Shown one piece after another: positions 18,800-21,713 of a stretch of DNA of 21,713 nucleotides (its first letter is position 1; each line of letters begins with the position of its first letter). Origin of the DNA: Gnetum montanum (lineage: Eukaryota; Streptophyta; Gnetopsida; Gnetales; Gnetaceae). Position numbers and translations under genes: made by a program. The notes under the pieces are model-generated. The model was not told the DNA's origin. It saw only the letters and a list, made by a program, of their open reading frames with translations, and made no database searches. Where the stretch lies: positions 64,001-85,713 of the forward strand of contig MNCI01033570.1 in the NCBI GenBank assembly GCA_015680685.1. The letters run 5' to 3'.

Positions 18800-19200
18800 T
18801 GAGTGTTATGAGGTAGTCATGTACTTTGACAAAGCTTCAACAACCCATGGGGCCAGTGCTGCTACCATCATAACATTTCCATCTAGTCAAATTCAATCTT
18901 TCACTTATTGATTGAAGTTTTCATGTAACAATAATGTAGTGGAGTATGAAGGTTTAATTAGAGGGATGATAGTAGCTCATGACCCAGGAGTAACATGCTT
19001 AATGATCAATGGTGATTCACAACTTGTGATCAACCAAGTAACTAAGGTTTACACATGTAAAGAAAAATGCTTACAATATTACTATGAGCTACAAAAGAAA
19101 CTATTAAAATAGTTTACATACATTAATATCCAACATGTACCCCAAATTGAGAACACTATAGTCAATGCCATTGCAACCTTGGCCCTTAGTGTGACACTAG
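18800..19200 (+). pseudogene. Second, archaeal-type RNase H (aRNH) of element D
   Basis: An additional RNase H between the first RNase H and integrase is the hallmark of the Tat lineage. Visible are the first Asp in MYFDKAS (18828-18830), Glu in NNVVEYEGL (18942-18950), Asp in INGDSQLVINQV (19014-19016) and the closing helix motif, where the final Asp is Asn (VNAIATLA, 19164-19166). Stops at 18909-18911 (TGA where relatives have Arg) and at 19110-19112. Otherwise one frame. Its role in Tat elements is thought to complement or replace the first RNase H. Confidence 0.82.
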
Positions 19201-19439
19201 ATGTGTCTAGTAAATTGCCCACATTGACCATGGACTATGCCATTTCCATCATGCATAACACTAAGGTTACCTTTATGGCTATAGTGCATATTAGTCCTAT
19301 AAATGAGTGGTATGATGATATTAAGTTTTACCTTATACGTGTTGAACCTTCATAAGGCCTAATTGCTACTCAAAAGGATGCTATATGAAAATGATCAAGA
19401 TAATGTGTCATCATGGCTGATAACACATTATGTTGATGA

Positions 19440-20110
19440 TCCTACAATGGCATATTGTTAGTGTGCTTGGGTAAAACTAAAGCTTCTATAGTCCTAGAGT
19501 AGGTTCATCAAGGTATATGTTGGGGACATATAGGACCTAGAGTAATGGCTACAATGATCAGATGGTTAGGCTATTATTGGTACTATATGGAAAGTGATTG
19601 CCTACAAAAGATTAAAAGTTATGATACTTGAGAAAGGCATAGCAAACTTGTACATGTATCATTGATTGAATTACATACCACTTAGATAACTTGGTTGTTT
19701 CAATGGTAGGAGTTGGATATCATTGGATCCATAATATCTAAATCTTTCACAAAGCATAGCTTTATCATCACTACAACCAAAAACTTCACAAAGTGGATTG
19801 AAGCTATCTCCCTAAGGAAGATAATGTCTAAACAAGTATGTAGCTTCATACTCAATAACATAGTAGTCATTTTTGGCATACCTATTATCATAGTTACAAA
19901 TAATATACCACATTTTAGTAGCTAAGAAATGAAAAAATCTTGTCATGACCTAGGCATTAAGAACTTCTTTTCATTACCATATTACCATCAAGCCAATGGA
20001 TAGGCCAAAGTAAATAATAAGGCCATCATCAACTTGCTCAGAAAGATATTAAACAATAGCAAATGTAAGTGGCATCAATAGCTTGTCCATGCACTTTGGT
20101 GAAACACAAC
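19440..20110 (+). pseudogene. int: Integrase of element D (degenerate, cut at right end)
   Basis: The HHCC zinc domain is recognisable from VHQGICWGHIG (about 19504) through GYYWYYMESDC. Its two cysteines are not evident (SYDT*ER). The catalytic core starts LDIIGS with Asp at 19716-19718; the second Asp is Asn (VTNNIPHF, 19899-19901) and the Glu after NG*A is Lys (20007-20009). Reading continues to ALW*NTT at about 20109 and then loses all similarity, where region E begins. Two of three catalytic residues are lost, both by apparent G-to-A changes. Many stops. Confidence 0.82.
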
Positions 20111-20164
20111 CAATTTTTGGCTTTAGCATTGTAACTACAAATTTGTGTAAGTGTCAAAACTTGG

Positions 20165-20505
20165 CAAATTCTTCTAAGTGTTGGTGCTACACTCCTGATT
20201 GTAGCTAGCGTAGCATGGAAGAAGGCCAAATTTGTGCCAAGTTTTTTCTAAGTATCCCTACTACGCTCTAGAGTGTAGCAAGTGTAGCCAGTGTTGGACA
20301 TCAATTTTTTCAAAAATTTGACTAAGTGTTGTGTTACGCTTTAGAGCATAGCTATCATAGCACTACAAAGAAGCCTTTGATAGCCTCCAGAGCTTAGCAT
20401 CAGCCTTCAGCTTGACTCTAGCACTCCAACAAGAAAGATTAGTAGTTTGCATTTCTCCTATGCTTCCCATTTGTCCCAAATTATACCTACGCGCTAGAGT
20501 GTAGC
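20165..20505. repeat. Imperfect repeats of 70-80 bp with palindromic cores in U3 of E
   Basis: Three units begin near 20165, 20243 and 20312, each with a (t)ctaagtgttg-like block followed by an inverted core: GCTACACTC...GTAGC (20186-20205), CTACGCTCTAGAGTGTAG (20261-20278) and TTACGCTTTAGAGCATAGC (20334-20352). A further core, CTACGCGCTAGAGTGTAG, lies at 20488-20505. The second and fourth are near-perfect 18-bp palindromes centred on CTAG. They occupy the same position relative to the TATA box as the palindrome arrays in S and in the A/B LTRs. Confidence 0.65.
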
Positions 20506-20627
20506 AAATAGAGGTAGAAAATTTTCTAGTCACCTTCAAACTTAGAAACCTTTTGAATTTTTCTCATAGTTCCACCTACCCTCCTACCACATGACACCTA
20601 ATCAATGTTTTGAGCTAATCCTAGCCC

Positions 20628-20635
20628 TATAAATA
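20628..20635 (+). promoter_or_regulatory. TATA box of region E
   Basis: TATAAATA in the context agccctataaatatccc, nearly the same as in solo LTR S (accccctataaatagcc-like). Confidence 0.55.
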
Positions 20636-20655
20636 TCCCTAGACTACCAATGTTT

Positions 20656-20830
20656 TAATGGTTGGCATTCTTAGGTGGTTGGCATTCCTAGGCAGTTGAC
20701 ATTCCTAGGTAGTTGGCATTCCCTAACTATTGGCATTCCTTGACTATTGGCATTTCCAAGTGGTTGGCATTCCTTGAATGTAAGCATTTTTAAGCACTTG
20801 GTATTTGGCATTTTGGCATCTTGGCACTTA
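20656..20830. repeat. TTGGCATTCCTAGG-type short tandem repeats
   Basis: About eight imperfect units of 17-24 bp (ggttggcattcctagg, gttggcattccctaac, attggcattccttgac and others) directly downstream of the TATA box of E, probably in R. They degrade into TTTGGCATTTTGGCATC at the end. Confidence 0.8.
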
Positions 20831-21256
20831 GCTTTCTGGGAAAATGAGACCCAGAGCACACCACACTAGCAGAGAGGTAGAGTTGCATATCACGGTCCAC
20901 TGTAGCCCCATTGTAGCCCCAAAAAACACCACACTGTACACTATGGTGGCCAACCTGGTAGGCCCAGTTCATCATAGTGAGTGCTAGACTTCATGGCTTG
21001 ACACCACCGAGACTGTGACTATGCTTCCATCATGCCTATTGTACACTATGTAGCTTCTAAGACCCTTTTGGAGTTAACTATGCTTCTATTTAGGGTGGTG
21101 TTTCATTTCTCTCTCCCATTTCTAGCATTTTCTTGCATTTTTTTGCATTTTTCTACACTTTTCCAAGCATCATCACATTGTACTATGTATTTTTTGAATT
21201 TTCATTTCGGCTAACCATGCCACCCCTCAGTTTTACCCACTACCTCAATTACAATC

Positions 21257-21262
21257 AATAAA
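21257..21262 (+). terminator. Possible poly(A) signal of region E
   Basis: AATAAA about 630 bp downstream of the TATA box and about 135 bp before the presumed LTR end, the usual order for an LTR. Confidence 0.35.
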
Positions 21263-21404
21263 GTCCCTATTCAATCGATAGGATTGTTTAGGGTGCTCTA
21301 CCTCCATTTCCAACAAGCCCCTTATGCAGAGGTGAGGTTAAGGTTGTGTGTGCATTGACCCCTTGATGATTTCAACCATTAACATTTTCAGTCATTATAG
21401 TTTT

Positions 21405-21423
21405 TGGCACTAGAAGGAGGGCC
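21405..21423 (+). promoter_or_regulatory. Possible primer-binding site of region E
   Basis: TGGCACTAGAAGGAGGGCC starts with the TGG required to pair with a tRNA CCA end and lies just past the presumed LTR terminus. The cognate tRNA was not identified and the 10-bp spacer is longer than usual, so this is tentative. Confidence 0.25.
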
Positions 21424-21713
21424 TTGCCATTTCCTTATGCATTTTCTAATTGTTGTCCTGTGTGCTCTGTCCGCCATCAGTTGGTGTAGATTGGTCCCAC
21501 TTTTCTATTCCCCTGGAACCTTGTAGGATGAAAGCCCAAATGTATCCATTGCATTCAAAATTCTGGATGTTTTGAAGAGTGTAACAAGTTCTCAAAGTGT
21601 AGTAGCCTCCAATGTAGTGAGCGTAGCACCAGAGTTAGCCATTTTCAGTAACTTTCATACTTAGCATTTTTTTTCTGCATTTTCATACTTAGCATTTTTT
21701 CTGCATTTTCATA
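21424..21713 (+). other. Presumed leader of element E, with short repeats at the right edge
   Basis: No coding signal. It includes another GTGTAGTAGCC...GAGCGTAGC stretch (about 21597-21630) like the U3 motif. It ends in two copies of a unit of about 28 bp (acttagcattttttttctgc and its slightly shorter second copy, 21659-21713) that runs off the window. Confidence 0.45.

Larger units (their letters stand above)
20118..21394 (+). mobile_element. Region E: probable 5' LTR of another retrotransposon
   Basis: Starts (TGGCTTTAG) just where element D's integrase is cut. It has the layout of an LTR: imperfect repeats with palindromic cores (20165-20505), TATAAATA (20628-20635), AATAAA (21257-21262), a possible terminal CA (21393-21394) and a possible PBS about 10 bp later. 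At about 1.28 kb it is close in size to solo LTR S and shares the GACCCAGAGCA block shortly after the TATA box (S about 2481, E about 20850), so S and E may be distant relatives. Both ends are inferred; no partner LTR or target duplication lies in the window. Alternative: D's own 3' LTR after a deletion. Confidence 0.45.

Noticed and set aside
20671-20975. Minus-strand frames with repeated Asn/Met/Pro units
   Set aside because: Translation of the TTGGCATTCC tandem repeats in region E.

Overview
The window looks like a repeat-only stretch of a large plant nuclear genome. Everything I can identify is LTR retrotransposon material of the Ty3/gypsy superfamily. I see no intact host gene, tRNA, rRNA, CRISPR array or bacterial-type operon. 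The plant assignment rests on three things: Athila-like and Tat-like polymerase proteins (the Tat-like one has a second RNase H), a primer-binding site complementary to a plant-type tRNA-Asp 3' end, and nested insertions with 5-bp target duplications. The species cannot be told from the sequence.

Layout. Element A (+ strand) enters from the left already inside gag and ends with its 3' LTR at 16280. It has lost RT, RNase H and integrase (junction near 3568) and carries two later insertions. The first is a 1329-bp solo LTR 'S' (1823-3151, TSD GGCGT) sitting in the protease region. The second is a complete 10.16-kb element 'B' (4934-15097, minus strand, TSD CTAAT), a full-length member of the same family as A, inserted into A's 3' noncoding region. 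B has both LTRs (950 and 982 bp), a PBS, gag, protease, RT, RNase H, integrase, a long 3' noncoding region and a PPT, but its reading frames contain many stops and at least two frame changes. Because A and B overlap in content, each serves as the empty-site and ancestral-codon reference for the other.

Right of A, 16281-17690 is unassigned and holds one minus-strand open frame of unknown nature. From 17690 to about 20110 lies element D (+), a badly decayed Tat-lineage pol: RT (truncated), RNase H, a second 'archaeal-type' RNase H, and integrase. D's integrase stops abruptly near 20110, where another LTR-like region E begins (about 20118-21394). E has repeats, a TATA box, AATAAA and a possible PBS, and is probably the 5' end of an element that runs off the window.

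How the parts relate. None of the elements seems able to move by itself: catalytic residues are changed in the B, D and A proteins. The most unusual shared theme is in the LTR promoters. Three different LTR types carry clustered short palindromes upstream of TATAAATA: GCGTATACGC in S, CGATATCG-type in A/B, and CTACGCTCTAGAGTGTAG-type in E. A and B also lie in opposite orientation, forming long near-neighbour inverted repeats.
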